Shown: positions 6,454 to 16,745 of the stretch, one piece after another
Layout: every line of letters starts with the position of its first letter
Numbering within the stretch: position 1 is the stretch's first letter
Translations under genes and position numbers: made by a program
From: Lachnospiraceae bacterium
GTDB taxonomy: Bacteria; Bacillota; Clostridia; Lachnospirales; Lachnospiraceae
Direction of reading: 5' to 3'
Assembly: GCA_900764225.1 (NCBI GenBank)
Contig: CAAFNG010000096.1
Coordinates: forward strand, 1 to 17,039
DNA: 17,039 bases
Notes under the pieces: model-generated
Told to the model about the DNA's origin: nothing
Databases searched by the model: none
What the model saw: only the letters and a program-made list of their open reading frames with translations

Positions 6454-7827
6454 TTATACTTTTCCGTAATACTGATCCAGGAATTTGTCATCAATACGTT
6501 TCAGCTCGCTTCTCGGAAGAATGGAAAGCAGCTTCCAGCCGATGGACAGCGTCTCCTCAATATCACGGTTCGCCTGATATCCCTGGGAAACATATTCCTT
6601 CTCAAAAGCATCTGCAAATTTTGCATAGATCAGGTCAATGTCAGAAAGCGCTGCCTCACCCAGAATGGTCATCAGCTCTTTTGCCTCTTTACCACGGGCA
6701 TATGCAGCAAACATCTGGTTCATGGTATTGGCATGATCCTCTCTCGTCTTGCCTTCACCGATACCTTTATCTTTCAGTCGTGACAGGGACGGAAGAACAT
6801 CAATCGGCGGCGTAATTCCCTTACGGTAAAGCTCACGGCTTAAGATGATCTGTCCCTCTGTGATGTAACCGGTAAGGTCAGGGATCGGATGTGTCTTATC
6901 ATCCTCAGGCATAGTCAGAATCGGAATCATTGTAATACTTCCTGTTTTTCCTTTCTGACGACCTGCACGCTCATAGAGGGAAGCAAGGTCTGTATACATA
7001 TATCCCGGATAACCACGACGACCCGGAACCTCTTTACGGGCTGCGGAAACCTCACGCAATGCATCCGCGTAGTTCGTAATGTCCGTAAGGATTACCAGTA
7101 CGTGCATGTCTTTTTCGAAAGCAAGATACTCAGCCGCAGTCAGGGCCATTCGCGGAGTTGCGATACGCTCAACAGCCGGGTCATTTGCCAGATTCACAAA
7201 AAGAACGGTACGGTCTATGGCTCCGGTTTCCTTAAAGCTCTCAACAAAGAAGTTGGATTCCTCGAAAGTGATACCCATGGCAGCGAACACAACCGCAAAC
7301 TGCTCATCTTTTCCACGGACCTTCGCCTGTCTCGCGATCTGTGCCGCAAGCTGTGCATGAGGAAGACCAGATGCGGAAAAGATCGGAAGCTTCTGGCCAC
7401 GTACCAGTGTGTTCAGACCATCAATGGCAGAAACACCTGTCTGGATAAACTCTTCAGGATAACTTCTGGCTGCCGGATTCATAGGAAGTCCGTTGATATC
7501 TCTTCTCTCCTCCGGAAGAATCTCCGGTCCGTCATCAATTGGTCTGCCAAGTCCATCAAAGACACGGCCCAGCATATCACCGGACACACCAAGCTCCATG
7601 CTTCGTCCAAGGAAACGTACCTTACTGTTGGAAAGATTGATACCTGTGGAGCTCTCAAACAGCTGCACCAGTGCATTACTTCCGTCGATCTCCAGAACAC
7701 GGCATCTTCTTGTCTCACCATCCGCAAGCTCGATCTCACCAAGCTCATCATAGGCTACATCTTCCACGCCCCGCACCAGCATCAAAGGGCCGGCAACTTC
7801 CTGTATGGTTCTATATTCTTTTGGCAT
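6454..7827 (-). CDS. ntpB: V-type ATP synthase subunit B (non-catalytic nucleotide-site subunit)
   Basis: Subunit B alternates with subunit A in the A3B3 head and completes the catalytic interface. Its P-loop position is degenerate (SASGLPHA, 151-158), as in all V/A-type B subunits, so it does not hydrolyse ATP itself. R350 in [11 protein letters not shown] matches the arginine finger numbered R350 in Enterococcus hirae NtpB. The beta-barrel domain (1-75), nucleotide-binding-like core (76-360) and C-terminal helical domain (361-457) are all present; 457 residues is the normal length. The ATG directly abuts the ntpA stop codon (TAAATG). Its AGGAGG ribosome binding site lies inside the end of ntpA, which implies translational coupling and helps equal A:B stoichiometry. 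Confidence 0.98.
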   Translation of the reverse strand: MPKEYRTIQEVAGPLMLVRGVEDVAYDELGEIELADGETRRCRVLEIDGSNALVQLFESSTGINLSNSKVRFLGRSMELGVSGDMLGRVFDGLGRPIDDGPEILPEERRDINGLPMNPAARSYPEEFIQTGVSAIDGLNTLVRGQKLPIFSASGLPHAQLAAQIARQAKVRGKDEQFAVVFAAMGITFEESNFFVESFKETGAIDRTVLFVNLANDPAVERIATPRMALTAAEYLAFEKDMHVLVILTDITNYADALREVSAARKEVPGRRGYPGYMYTDLASLYERAGRQKGKTGSITMIPILTMPEDDKTHPIPDLTGYITEGQIILSRELYRKGITPPIDVLPSLSRLKDKGIGEGKTREDHANTMNQMFAAYARGKEAKELMTILGEAALSDIDLIYAKFADAFEKEYVSQGYQANRDIEETLSIGWKLLSILPRSELKRIDDKFLDQYYGKV

Positions 7828-9597
7828 TTACAGGCCCTCCTTTCCCAGAAGCTCTGCTGTTTCGCCTGCAAGCTGGCGAGTTACCTTCTCATATTCTGCT
7901 GCCAGCTCATTCTCTTTTGTATATTTGTAACGGCCGATCTGCTCACGTACCGGCAGTTTCACGATATCGTTGATATCCGCACCCTGTTTCAGTGCATCCA
8001 CACCTGCATCGTAAAATGCAAGTACTAGGCGCATCATATTGTGCTGCTTTTCCAGAGAGGTATAGGTATCGATCTCGTGGAAAGAATTCTGGTGAAGAAA
8101 ATCCTCTCGGATAGAACGGGCTGCTTCCATTTTCAGACGGTCACCCGGTGAAAGAGCGTCCATACCTACCATCTTTACGATTTCCTCAAGCTCTGCCTCT
8201 TCTTGAAGAAGGGTCATCATTCTCTGACGAAGCTCCATCCAGTCCGGCGCCACATTCTCATCGAACCAGCCGCCTACACTATCCAGATACAGAGAATAAC
8301 TGGTCAGCCAGTTAATCGCCGGAAAATGACGCTTGTATGCAAGGTTCGCATCCAGTCCCCAGAATACTTTTACAATACGAAGTGTGGCCTGGGAAACCGG
8401 CTCGGAAATATCGCCGCCAGGAGGAGAAACGGCACCGATTGCTGTCAGCGCGCCCTCTCTTCCATCCTCACCGCTGCAGATCACATGTCCGGCACGCTCA
8501 TAGAACTGTGCAAGACGGGATCCCAGATATGCAGGATAACCTTCCTCACCTGGCATCTCCTCCAGTCGTCCGGACATCTCTCGAAGAGCCTCGGCCCATC
8601 TGGAAGTGGAATCTGCCATCAGTGCTACAGAATAGCCCATATCACGGAAATACTCTGCAATAGTGATACCTGTATAAATAGATGCCTCACGAGCTGCAAC
8701 CGGCATATCCGAGGTATTCGCAATCAGAACAGTACGCTCCATCAGAGACTGTCCTGTCTTCGGATCCTTCAATTCCGGAAACTCATTCAAAACATCCGTC
8801 ATCTCATTTCCACGCTCACCGCAGCCGATATAAACCACGATATCTGCCTCAGCCCATTTCGCAAGCTGATGCTGGATAACCGTCTTACCGCTTCCGAAAG
8901 GCCCCGGAACGGCTGCCACACCACCTTTGGCGATTGGGAACATGGTATCAATAACACGCTGACCTGTTACCAGTGGTTTCGCAGGCGGAAGTTTTTTCTT
9001 ATACGGGCGGCCGCGGCGTACCGGCCAGTGCTGCATCAGTGTAAGCTCTTTATCCCCCTGCGGTGTGGAAAGAACTGCAACTGTTTCTTCCACTGTAAAC
9101 TCGCCGGAACGGATCTCTTTCAAAGTTCCCTTCATATTCGGAGGAACCATGATCTTCTGGGTAACAACGATGGTCTCCTGGACTGTTCCCAGAACATCGC
9201 CACCCTCCAGCTCATCTCCCACTTTCGCAACCGGAACAAAATTCCATTTTTTGTCACGCTTCAGGGCAGGTACCTCAACACCTCGCTTCAGGTTGTTGCT
9301 TCCTGCTACTTTCATAATATCGTCCAGCGGTCGCTGGATTCCATCGTAAATACTTGTGATAAGGCCAGGTCCCAGTTCCACAGACAGCGGAACTTCCATG
9401 GATTCCACCGGTTCGCCCGGACGAAGTCCTGAAGTCTCCTCATATACCTGTATGGAAGCCTCATCCTCATGCATCTCAATGATCTCACCGATCAGACGCT
9501 GGCTGCTTACACGAACCACATCATACATATTCGCATCTCGCATACCTTTTGCAATTACCAGCGGTCCTGCTACTTTTTTAATGGTTCCTCTGCTCAT
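7828..9597 (-). CDS. ntpA: V-type ATP synthase subunit A (catalytic)
   Basis: The catalytic subunit hydrolyses or makes ATP in the cytoplasmic head. With ATG 9597 as residue 1 (589 aa), the Walker A loop GPFGSGKT is at 232-239, the catalytic glutamate and neighbour are E261-R262 in GERGNE, and Walker B ends at D329 in [12 protein letters not shown]238 and E261 match E. hirae NtpA numbering. The V/A-type non-homologous bulge region (about 115-190) separates this from F-type beta subunits. The frame can be extended to TTG 9606 (592 aa), but ATG 9597 begins the conserved [12 protein letters not shown] and has AGGTG upstream. That ribosome binding site is weaker than its neighbours'. It starts 40 bp after ntpG and abuts ntpB. 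Confidence 0.98.
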   Translation of the reverse strand: MSRGTIKKVAGPLVIAKGMRDANMYDVVRVSSQRLIGEIIEMHEDEASIQVYEETSGLRPGEPVESMEVPLSVELGPGLITSIYDGIQRPLDDIMKVAGSNNLKRGVEVPALKRDKKWNFVPVAKVGDELEGGDVLGTVQETIVVTQKIMVPPNMKGTLKEIRSGEFTVEETVAVLSTPQGDKELTLMQHWPVRRGRPYKKKLPPAKPLVTGQRVIDTMFPIAKGGVAAVPGPFGSGKTVIQHQLAKWAEADIVVYIGCGERGNEMTDVLNEFPELKDPKTGQSLMERTVLIANTSDMPVAAREASIYTGITIAEYFRDMGYSVALMADSTSRWAEALREMSGRLEEMPGEEGYPAYLGSRLAQFYERAGHVICSGEDGREGALTAIGAVSPPGGDISEPVSQATLRIVKVFWGLDANLAYKRHFPAINWLTSYSLYLDSVGGWFDENVAPDWMELRQRMMTLLQEEAELEEIVKMVGMDALSPGDRLKMEAARSIREDFLHQNSFHEIDTYTSLEKQHNMMRLVLAFYDAGVDALKQGADINDIVKLPVREQIGRYKYTKENELAAEYEKVTRQLAGETAELLGKEGL

Positions 9598-9637
9598 CTG
9601 AACCAATCACCTGCTTTCTTAGGCATCTGCCCTTGTC

Positions 9638-9958
9638 TTATTCATTACTGAAAAGAATATCCGATCCAACTGCTGTTTCCACAGATTTCTTCACACCATC
9701 AATACCGGCTCCTGTATTTCCGGAAATTCCCGGTATCTGAATGATCGCCGGAAGCAGCTGTTCACTGTATCTGTCGATTTCCGCAGAAAGCTGTGCTGCC
9801 AGCTTCTCCGTAATATAAATAACTGCATATTCACCGGCTGCCAGACGGTTCAGCTTCTCTTTTCCCTCCTTCGGGTCTTCAACCGGAAATGTATCCAGGC
9901 CAAGAGCTGCAAAACCGTAAATGCTGTTATAATCACCAAGAATTGCGATCTTATACAT
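9638..9958 (-). CDS. ntpG: V-type ATP synthase subunit F (central stalk)
   Basis: This small subunit binds subunit D in the central rotor; E. hirae calls the gene ntpG, others atpF. It has 106 residues with a Rossmann-like N-terminal core beginning MYKIAILGDYNSIYGFAALG. The conserved C-terminal block is IPGISGNTGAG followed by ETAVGSDILF. An open frame runs further upstream to 10063, but that part overlaps ntpC in another frame and is not F-like. ATG 9958 with GGGAG four bases upstream is the real start. It overlaps the ntpC stop by 8 bases (ATGTATAA), a sign of translational coupling. Its 3' end lies 40 bp from ntpA. Confidence 0.95.
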   Translation of the reverse strand: MYKIAILGDYNSIYGFAALGLDTFPVEDPKEGKEKLNRLAAGEYAVIYITEKLAAQLSAEIDRYSEQLLPAIIQIPGISGNTGAGIDGVKKSVETAVGSDILFSNE

Positions 9959-10922
9959 ACATCTCCCTTGCCCTTTCCCGGATAAACTCTTCAGGAAGGC
10001 CGCTGCGCTTTCCTGTGAGAATGATCCGCACCGTCTTGATCTCATTTTCCCTGGCAAGCACATAAGCTACCAGCGGTCCCAGAGAAAAAGAATTGTAAAG
10101 CTGAGGCCGGATCGTCTCTATGATCTGGTTATCACACCATCTTTCAAAAGCAGACGGTGATTCCGCCAGAGCCTGTGCTCCGTCCCCATATTTCGTCTCA
10201 GCCAGATAACTCATAATCTGGTCCATTCCGCTCACTGCCGCATGGAGCAGTCTCTCCTTATCCAGCGTGTCACATTCTGCCATTGCTTTTTTCATGAAGT
10301 CTGAACTTTTACCTGTTTTGCAGGCACGTACCGCGATCCGGATATCCGCCACAGCCACAGTAGATTCTGCGTACTGCCGGATGATCTCCTCCTTCGAGCT
10401 CTCCCCGGCTACTTTTACAGCATCCAGCGCTGCCCTGTCCACGATAATATCCGCAAGCTGTCCGTCTCTTGTATGCAAAAAGGTCTCATATGCTTCCCTG
10501 GCTGCCTCCCGCATATTCTCCGGAAAACGGTCATACTCCTTATCCTTCAGGAATTTCACCATATCCTCTCCGTCAATGGCACAGTCCCCGAAAAAAATGT
10601 TCGGCGCCGCTCCGTCCAGAATGCTGGCCTTCACTGCCGCTTTCAGATTATGAAAAAGATCCTGATAGGAAAGAACCGAGAACACGGATCTGTCCGCTAC
10701 CAGTGAATCCATGATCTCCCAGATCTTCTCTCTCTCCCTGGAAAGAATCGCATCTGCTCCTGCTGCCGGATCGCCGTTACCCCAGCCCTTCTCCGTGAGA
10801 AGTTGCAGGCACTGCGCTTCATCCTGGCATGCCAGAAGCTGTTCGATCGCAGCCTGGTTCAAAAGTCCCGTCTCCAGAACACGTATCCGCGCCACCGCAC
10901 AGGCATAATCTTCACCAAACAT
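9951..10922 (-). CDS. ntpC: V-type ATP synthase subunit C (d-type, rotor-to-ring coupler)
   Basis: Subunit C (subunit d in eukaryotic naming) is a funnel-shaped all-helical protein that seats the DF shaft on the membrane c-ring. It has 323 residues, a typical length. The beginning MFGEDYACAVARIRVLETGLL and the repeated helical pattern without membrane segments fit the vATP-synt_AC39 family. The late segment LGPLVAYVLARENEIKTVRI is the most conserved part I recognise. ATG 10922 has AGGAGG 9 bases upstream. It starts 30 bp after ntpE and overlaps ntpG by 8 bases. This subunit diverges more than A or B, so operon position adds to the confidence. Confidence 0.93.
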   Translation of the reverse strand: MFGEDYACAVARIRVLETGLLNQAAIEQLLACQDEAQCLQLLTEKGWGNGDPAAGADAILSREREKIWEIMDSLVADRSVFSVLSYQDLFHNLKAAVKASILDGAAPNIFFGDCAIDGEDMVKFLKDKEYDRFPENMREAAREAYETFLHTRDGQLADIIVDRAALDAVKVAGESSKEEIIRQYAESTVAVADIRIAVRACKTGKSSDFMKKAMAECDTLDKERLLHAAVSGMDQIMSYLAETKYGDGAQALAESPSAFERWCDNQIIETIRPQLYNSFSLGPLVAYVLARENEIKTVRIILTGKRSGLPEEFIRERAREMYV

Positions 10923-10952
10923 ATTTCACGCCCTCCTTTTTGCGATGGTGTT

Positions 10953-11546
10953 CTACGTAAATAGAAGCTTTCTTACCAGATCCAGAAGCTCATCCCTTTT
11001 TTCTGCAAACATGGCATCAATCGAACAGTTCTCTTCAATACCGCCATATGCCAGAATGAAACCTCCGTCTATGTTTCTTGTCTCACTGGAAATTTCCAGC
11101 GTACCACCTTTCTGCGCTGCCAGAGCCCTGATCTCCTCACGGAAATCATCCGGCATACGCTCCAGATCCTTCGGTGAAAAATAAATCTCGCCTTCTCTCG
11201 GAGGGATATATTTCTCTGCCATATTCTTAAGGATCTCAAAATATTTCCCGTCATCCAGATTCTTCACGCGGTCAGCAGCATCTGCGATCACGCCTCCGAT
11301 CAGCTCCTGCTTGGCTGCAAGGATCGCGGTACGCTTCTTCATATCTGCTGCAGAAGCAGTACGCTCCTCATAGCTCTTCACCTTAGCTCTCGACTGCTCC
11401 TCTCTCTGCCGGTGGATCGCATCCGCTTTTTCTCCGGCTTCTTTAAGAATCTCAGAGGCTTTTTTCTCCGCATCGCTGATCGTAACGGTTGCAGAAGCAT
11501 CGGCTTCTTCAAGAATCTGGCTTACCATCTTCTCTAATCCTGTCAT
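10953..11546 (-). CDS. ntpE: V-type ATP synthase subunit E (peripheral stalk)
   Basis: Subunit E pairs with the small ntpF product to form the peripheral stalk that holds the A3B3 head against rotation. The protein has 197 residues. A charged coiled-coil N-terminal half (about 1-90, rich in E, K, A and Q) is followed by a globular C-terminal half containing IDGGFILAYGGIEENCSID, the typical end of the family, which packs against subunit B. The open frame extends to 11591, but ATG 11546 (MTGLEKMVSQIL) follows AGGAGGG at proper spacing and the extra 15 codons overlap ntpK. It lies 19 bp after ntpK and 30 bp before ntpC. Confidence 0.95.
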   Translation of the reverse strand: MTGLEKMVSQILEEADASATVTISDAEKKASEILKEAGEKADAIHRQREEQSRAKVKSYEERTASAADMKKRTAILAAKQELIGGVIADAADRVKNLDDGKYFEILKNMAEKYIPPREGEIYFSPKDLERMPDDFREEIRALAAQKGGTLEISSETRNIDGGFILAYGGIEENCSIDAMFAEKRDELLDLVRKLLFT

Positions 11547-11565
11547 GCTCTGCCCTCCTGATAAA

Positions 11566-14047
<2,482 letters not shown>

Positions 14048-14063
14048 TTTCGCATTCCCCCTC

Positions 14064-14372
14064 TCAGAACAGGCTGTCCATTACTGCCTGAATCGCCTGC
14101 TCCCGATTCGCATCTGCTTTCTTCCTTAAAGCTTCAAGCTCCTCCTCTACCTGTTCTCCGACAGTGTTCTCTTCCCCTTGTGCACGCGCCTTCGCAGCTT
14201 CCATATCTGCTGCCGCCGCTTCAGCAGCTGCTGCTTCAGCCTTGCTTATCATCTCCCCGGCCTTCTTCTCAGCCTCACGGATGATACCCTGTGCACAGAC
14301 GGACGCGTCAGATACCTTCTGCTGTGCTTTCGCCTCCGCCTCTTTCACTGCCCTGATCGTTTCCTGAATCAC
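14064..14372 (-). CDS. ntpF: V-type ATP synthase small peripheral-stalk subunit (G/H-type)
   Basis: A short, highly charged, alanine- and glutamate-rich coiled-coil protein of about 102 residues, in the position of E. hirae ntpF, which partners subunit E in the peripheral stalk. There are no membrane segments; heptad-like E/K/A repeats run from about residue 5 to 90 (for example AEAAAAEAAAADMEAAKA). The frame can open at ATG 14420, but that codon lies inside the promoter (it overlaps the extended -10 element) and upstream of the expected transcript start. GTG 14372, with GAGAGG 10 bases upstream, is therefore preferred. It is the first gene of the operon, 16 bp before ntpI. Low-complexity composition makes family assignment depend partly on operon position. 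Confidence 0.9.
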   Translation of the reverse strand: MIQETIRAVKEAEAKAQQKVSDASVCAQGIIREAEKKAGEMISKAEAAAAEAAAADMEAAKARAQGEENTVGEQVEEELEALRKKADANREQAIQAVMDSLF

Positions 14373-14410
14373 CTGATCACCGCCTCTCTCTAACCAATTA
14401 CGATAAACAA

Positions 14411-14439
14411 ATTGTATCATAATTACTTTTTTAAAACAA
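14411..14439 (-). promoter_or_regulatory. Promoter of the ntpFIKECGABD operon
   Basis: On the minus strand TTGTTT (14439-14434) and TACAAT (14416-14411) are 17 bp apart, and TGA directly precedes the -10 hexamer, making it an extended -10. The start would be near 14404, about 30 nt before the GTG start codon of ntpF. It is the only good promoter I can see for the nine genes. Confidence 0.75.
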
Positions 14440-14569
14440 TATTTTTATGCAATTTATTCAAAAATATATTTATTTACCGTCAAAGAATCGTCAGATTCGT
14501 TATATTTTTACCATTTTATCGCAAACTTTTTGTTTGTTTATTCTGTTCATATTTTTCATTTTTATACAC
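14440..14569 (-). other. AT-rich spacer upstream of the ATPase promoter
   Basis: With the operon promoter, this spacer separates ntpF from the terminator of the binding-protein gene; the whole ntpF-to-binding-protein gap (14373-14722) has no gene. The only structure in the spacer itself is a short inverted repeat GAATC-GTCA-GATTC near 14485-14500, beside a TTGACG without a matching -10. It could be an upstream regulatory site for the ATPase operon, but nothing identifies a regulator. Confidence 0.4.
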
Positions 14570-14626
14570 AAAAAAGCCATCTGACGAATGAAAATTTTTT
14601 GTATATTTTCATTCGTCAGACGGCTT
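14570..14626 (-). terminator. Terminator of the substrate-binding protein gene
   Basis: Arms 14574-14595 and 14605-14626 form a 22-bp stem with one G-U pair and a 9-nt loop on the minus strand. The T-tract is the complement of 14570-14575. It lies about 100 bp after the stop codon at 14723 and separates that gene from the ATPase operon. No T-tract follows on the + strand, so it works in one direction. Confidence 0.93.
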
Positions 14627-14722
14627 CGCCGCCGGATGTTCTCTATCCGTTTTATGCACAGCCTCCATGCGGATATTCACAATTCAGACAGAAAACCTTT
14701 CTTATTTGATCTGCTTCAGGCA

Positions 14723-15820
14723 TCAATTATACAAGTAATTCGCGTAATCTTCGCTCTCAAGATTCTCCGCGTCGATCCATGCCGGATCAAGCAGCACCTT
14801 CTTATCGATCGTTACTTCTTTCTTCGGTGCTGTAGACTGGATAGCCGCCCACATAGTCTGATATCCCATTGCATATGGATTCTGGGAAAGAATACCAAGC
14901 TCCTCGCCATTCTTAACAGCTTCCTGCTGCTTGCTGGTGGCATCCACACCGACCATTGCAACCTTATTCTCGCTGTTATTCTTATTTACTTCCAGAAACA
15001 TCTCTGAAACATTCGCATTAGTACAAAATACCCCATCCAGTGCCGGATATTTTTCAAGGACTTCTTTCATGGCAGCCTTCATATCATCAACCTGGTCGGA
15101 ATAGACTGTTTCCACTACCTTGATGTCTGTATAATTCGCAATGTTGTCAAGGAACCCTTTCACACGCTGCTGAGCACTTTCAGTCTTCTCCTGCGCGGAA
15201 AAAACAGCTACATTTCCCATTTTTCCAATGGCACTTCCAAGTTTATAAGCTGCATATTTACCAATCTGTGTGTTGTCTGTACCTCGGAAAGCCGTAATCA
15301 GCTCCGTATCGCTGACATTGGAATCAAAAGCGATCACGGGGATTCCGTTCTCCCTGGCAGCTTCAAGCTGTGCCTGGCAGGACTCCATATCTCCGGCAGA
15401 GACACAGACAACGGAAGGATTCTCCGCAATAACCGCGTCAAGCGTATTGATCTGACTCTCCACGTCTTCTTCATTATCAGGACCTTCAAATGTCATTGTG
15501 ATCTGTTCATCTTTCTTGAAACCATAAGCTGTGTTCACATCTTTAACAGCATTCTGCATTCCTTCTTTTACTTTATCCCAGAATTCACCTTTCGTACTCT
15601 TACTTACAACTGCTATCTTCGCCCCGGGTTCAATAGAAAGGCTGTCATCGATCTCAGGGATCGCCGGATTCTGTTCCTCTTCCATTTCCTCTGCTTCAGG
15701 AGTTTCCTGTACATCTGCTACAAGCGGTGCAACAAGCTTCTCCACTTCTTCTTTCTGGCAGCCTGTCAGCAGGGTTGATACAGCCAGTAAGGCGGCTGTC
15801 GCTACTGCAGCTCTTTTCAT
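14723..15820 (-). CDS. Lipoprotein substrate-binding protein, ribose/galactose-type (periplasmic binding protein domain)
   Basis: An extracytoplasmic solute-binding lipoprotein of 365 residues. The signal peptide MKRAAVATAALLAVSTLLTG precedes a lipobox LLTGC, with lipidated C21. An acidic low-complexity linker (about 38-62) follows, then a type 1 periplasmic-binding fold (about 68-355) of the Peripla_BP_4 kind: KIAVVSKSTKGEFWDKVKEGM near the start, IPVIAFDSNV and GTDNTQIGKYAAYKLG in the middle, and MVGVDATSKQQEAVKNG late. Such proteins usually deliver sugars to an ABC transporter or a chemosensor. Here there is no ABC ATPase or permease on either side, and the gene has its own promoter (15870-15897) and terminator (14570-14626), so its partner must be elsewhere. 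The ligand cannot be told from sequence. ATG 15820 follows GAGGAG. Confidence 0.93.
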   Translation of the reverse strand: MKRAAVATAALLAVSTLLTGCQKEEVEKLVAPLVADVQETPEAEEMEEEQNPAIPEIDDSLSIEPGAKIAVVSKSTKGEFWDKVKEGMQNAVKDVNTAYGFKKDEQITMTFEGPDNEEDVESQINTLDAVIAENPSVVCVSAGDMESCQAQLEAARENGIPVIAFDSNVSDTELITAFRGTDNTQIGKYAAYKLGSAIGKMGNVAVFSAQEKTESAQQRVKGFLDNIANYTDIKVVETVYSDQVDDMKAAMKEVLEKYPALDGVFCTNANVSEMFLEVNKNNSENKVAMVGVDATSKQQEAVKNGEELGILSQNPYAMGYQTMWAAIQSTAPKKEVTIDKKVLLDPAWIDAENLESEDYANYLYN

Positions 15821-15869
15821 CGTAATCTCCTCTTTACAAAAATCTTACATTTGGTTACTTGCTTTTTAC

Positions 15870-15897
15870 ATTATACACTTTTTCGTATTTCCGTCCA
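15870..15897 (-). promoter_or_regulatory. Promoter of the substrate-binding protein gene
   Basis: On the minus strand TGGACG (15897-15892) and a perfect TATAAT (15875-15870) are 16 bp apart. They lie in the gap just after the pseudouridine synthase stop codon. No terminator separates the two genes, so some read-through from the synthase gene is possible. Confidence 0.65.
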
Positions 15898-15903
15898 GAG
15901 TTT

Positions 15904-16602
15904 TTACAGTTTTTTCACAAAATCCAGAAATGCACTGCCATGTGGCTCTGTCTCAAACTTCATCTGTTTTCCTGTTTTCGGGTGTTTAAATACCAGGCTG
16001 CAGGAACAGAGTCCGAGAGAAGTTCCCTTTTCCCCGCTCGGATTATACTTCCTGTCTCCAAGAAGCGGCATCCCTGCATGCGCCATCTGGACACGGATCT
16101 GATGATGCCGTCCCGTTTCCAGTTTGATTTTAAGAAGCGTTCGTGTTTTTCCGTTTATTTCTTTCTGATCCAGAACCTGATAGTGGAGGATCGCTTTTTT
16201 TGCGCCCTGGGTATTCTCCGGTACTACCTGAGACATGTTGGCTCTTCCGTTCTTTTTGAGATAATTGGTAAGTGTGCCTTCTGCATTAGTTATTTTTTCT
16301 TCTGTCACTGCCATATAATATTTACCGGCACCGCCGGCCATGATCTGTTTACTTAAGCTTCCGGCTGCTCCTGGCGTTTTCGCAAACACAAGAACGCCCT
16401 CGACCGGCTGGTCAAGACGATGAACAATACCAAGATAGGGCGTTTTTCCAGGCTCCTTCTGTGCCAGATAATTCTTCAGTGCACTCTCCATGTCCATGGT
16501 TCCGACCTTAGCAGCCTGCACCGGCATCCCCGCAGGCTTTCTGCAGACGAGGATTTCTTTATCTTCGTATAAAATATTTTCTTCGATTCGATTATTGTAC
16601 AT
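15904..16602 (-). CDS. RluA-family RNA pseudouridine synthase
   Basis: This family isomerises uridine to pseudouridine in rRNA or tRNA. The 232 residues cover the catalytic domain only; no S4 RNA-binding domain precedes it. The catalytic aspartate is D64 in GIVHRLDQPVEGVLVFAKT. ETGRHHQIRVQMA (about residues 163-175) is the second conserved RluA block. The catalytic motif departs from the usual HRLDRxTSG: QPVEG replaces RxTSG after the aspartate, which points to a divergent subfamily whose target base I cannot name. ATG 16602 has only a weak ribosome binding site (GAAGAAAA). The leader upstream is structured and a TTGCTA-17-TATACT promoter lies at 16700-16728. The start of the binding-protein gene is 83 bp downstream of its stop. 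Confidence 0.92.
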   Translation of the reverse strand: MYNNRIEENILYEDKEILVCRKPAGMPVQAAKVGTMDMESALKNYLAQKEPGKTPYLGIVHRLDQPVEGVLVFAKTPGAAGSLSKQIMAGGAGKYYMAVTEEKITNAEGTLTNYLKKNGRANMSQVVPENTQGAKKAILHYQVLDQKEINGKTRTLLKIKLETGRHHQIRVQMAHAGMPLLGDRKYNPSGEKGTSLGLCSCSLVFKHPKTGKQMKFETEPHGSAFLDFVKKL

Positions 16603-16613
16603 ATATTTTCTTC

Positions 16614-16680
16614 GCTGCCGGTTCCCGGTGATGTCCTGCCTATTGTTTTTTGGCAGACTGTTTTTTGATTTGGCGGCAGC
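16614..16680 (-). promoter_or_regulatory. Structured 5' leader of the pseudouridine synthase gene
   Basis: In the minus-strand RNA, GCUGCCG (16680-16674) pairs perfectly with CGGCAGC (16620-16614), closing a domain. Inside it GUCUGCC (16658-16652) pairs with GGCAGGAC (16640-16633) with one bulged G. The 3' strand of the outer stem ends 11 nt before the start codon, over the region where ribosomes bind. CUGCC and GGCAG each occur twice, so exchanged pairings are possible, and a CCGG-GAA-CCGG hairpin competes for the 3' strand. No riboswitch class that I can name matches. Confidence 0.5.
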
Positions 16681-16682
16681 TT

Positions 16683-16728
16683 CTTTCCTTTCTCAGGAAA
16701 GTATAACTGATGATATTTTTAATAGCAA
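16683..16728 (-). promoter_or_regulatory. Promoter of the pseudouridine synthase gene with overlapping inverted repeat
   Basis: On the minus strand TTGCTA (16728-16723) and TATACT (16705-16700) are 17 bp apart. A perfect 7-5-7 inverted repeat, CTTTCCT-GAGAA-AGGAAAG, spans 16701-16683. It covers the end of the -10 box and the expected start point near 16693, so it could be an operator. Confidence 0.6.
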
Positions 16729-16745
16729 CCTGCAATTTACGCAAC

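Noticed and set aside
8203..9432. A 409-codon open frame on the + strand across ntpA
   Set aside because: It is antisense to a clearly identified gene, with Cys/His-rich composition and no family resemblance; a codon-bias shadow. The 379-codon + strand frame at 6889-8028, across ntpB and the end of ntpA, is the same kind of artefact.
9959..10063. N-terminal extension of subunit F up to 10063
   Set aside because: It overlaps ntpC in another frame and lacks family similarity; ATG 9958 starts the conserved MYKIAILGD.
14418..14420. ATG as the start of the first ATPase gene
   Set aside because: It overlaps the extended -10 element and has no ribosome binding site; GTG 14372 fits better.
16683..16701. 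CCTGAGA near the pseudouridine synthase start as part of a TPP riboswitch
   Set aside because: Only a short CUGAGA-like string is shared; the other conserved TPP segments are missing and the repeat lies mostly at or before the transcript start.
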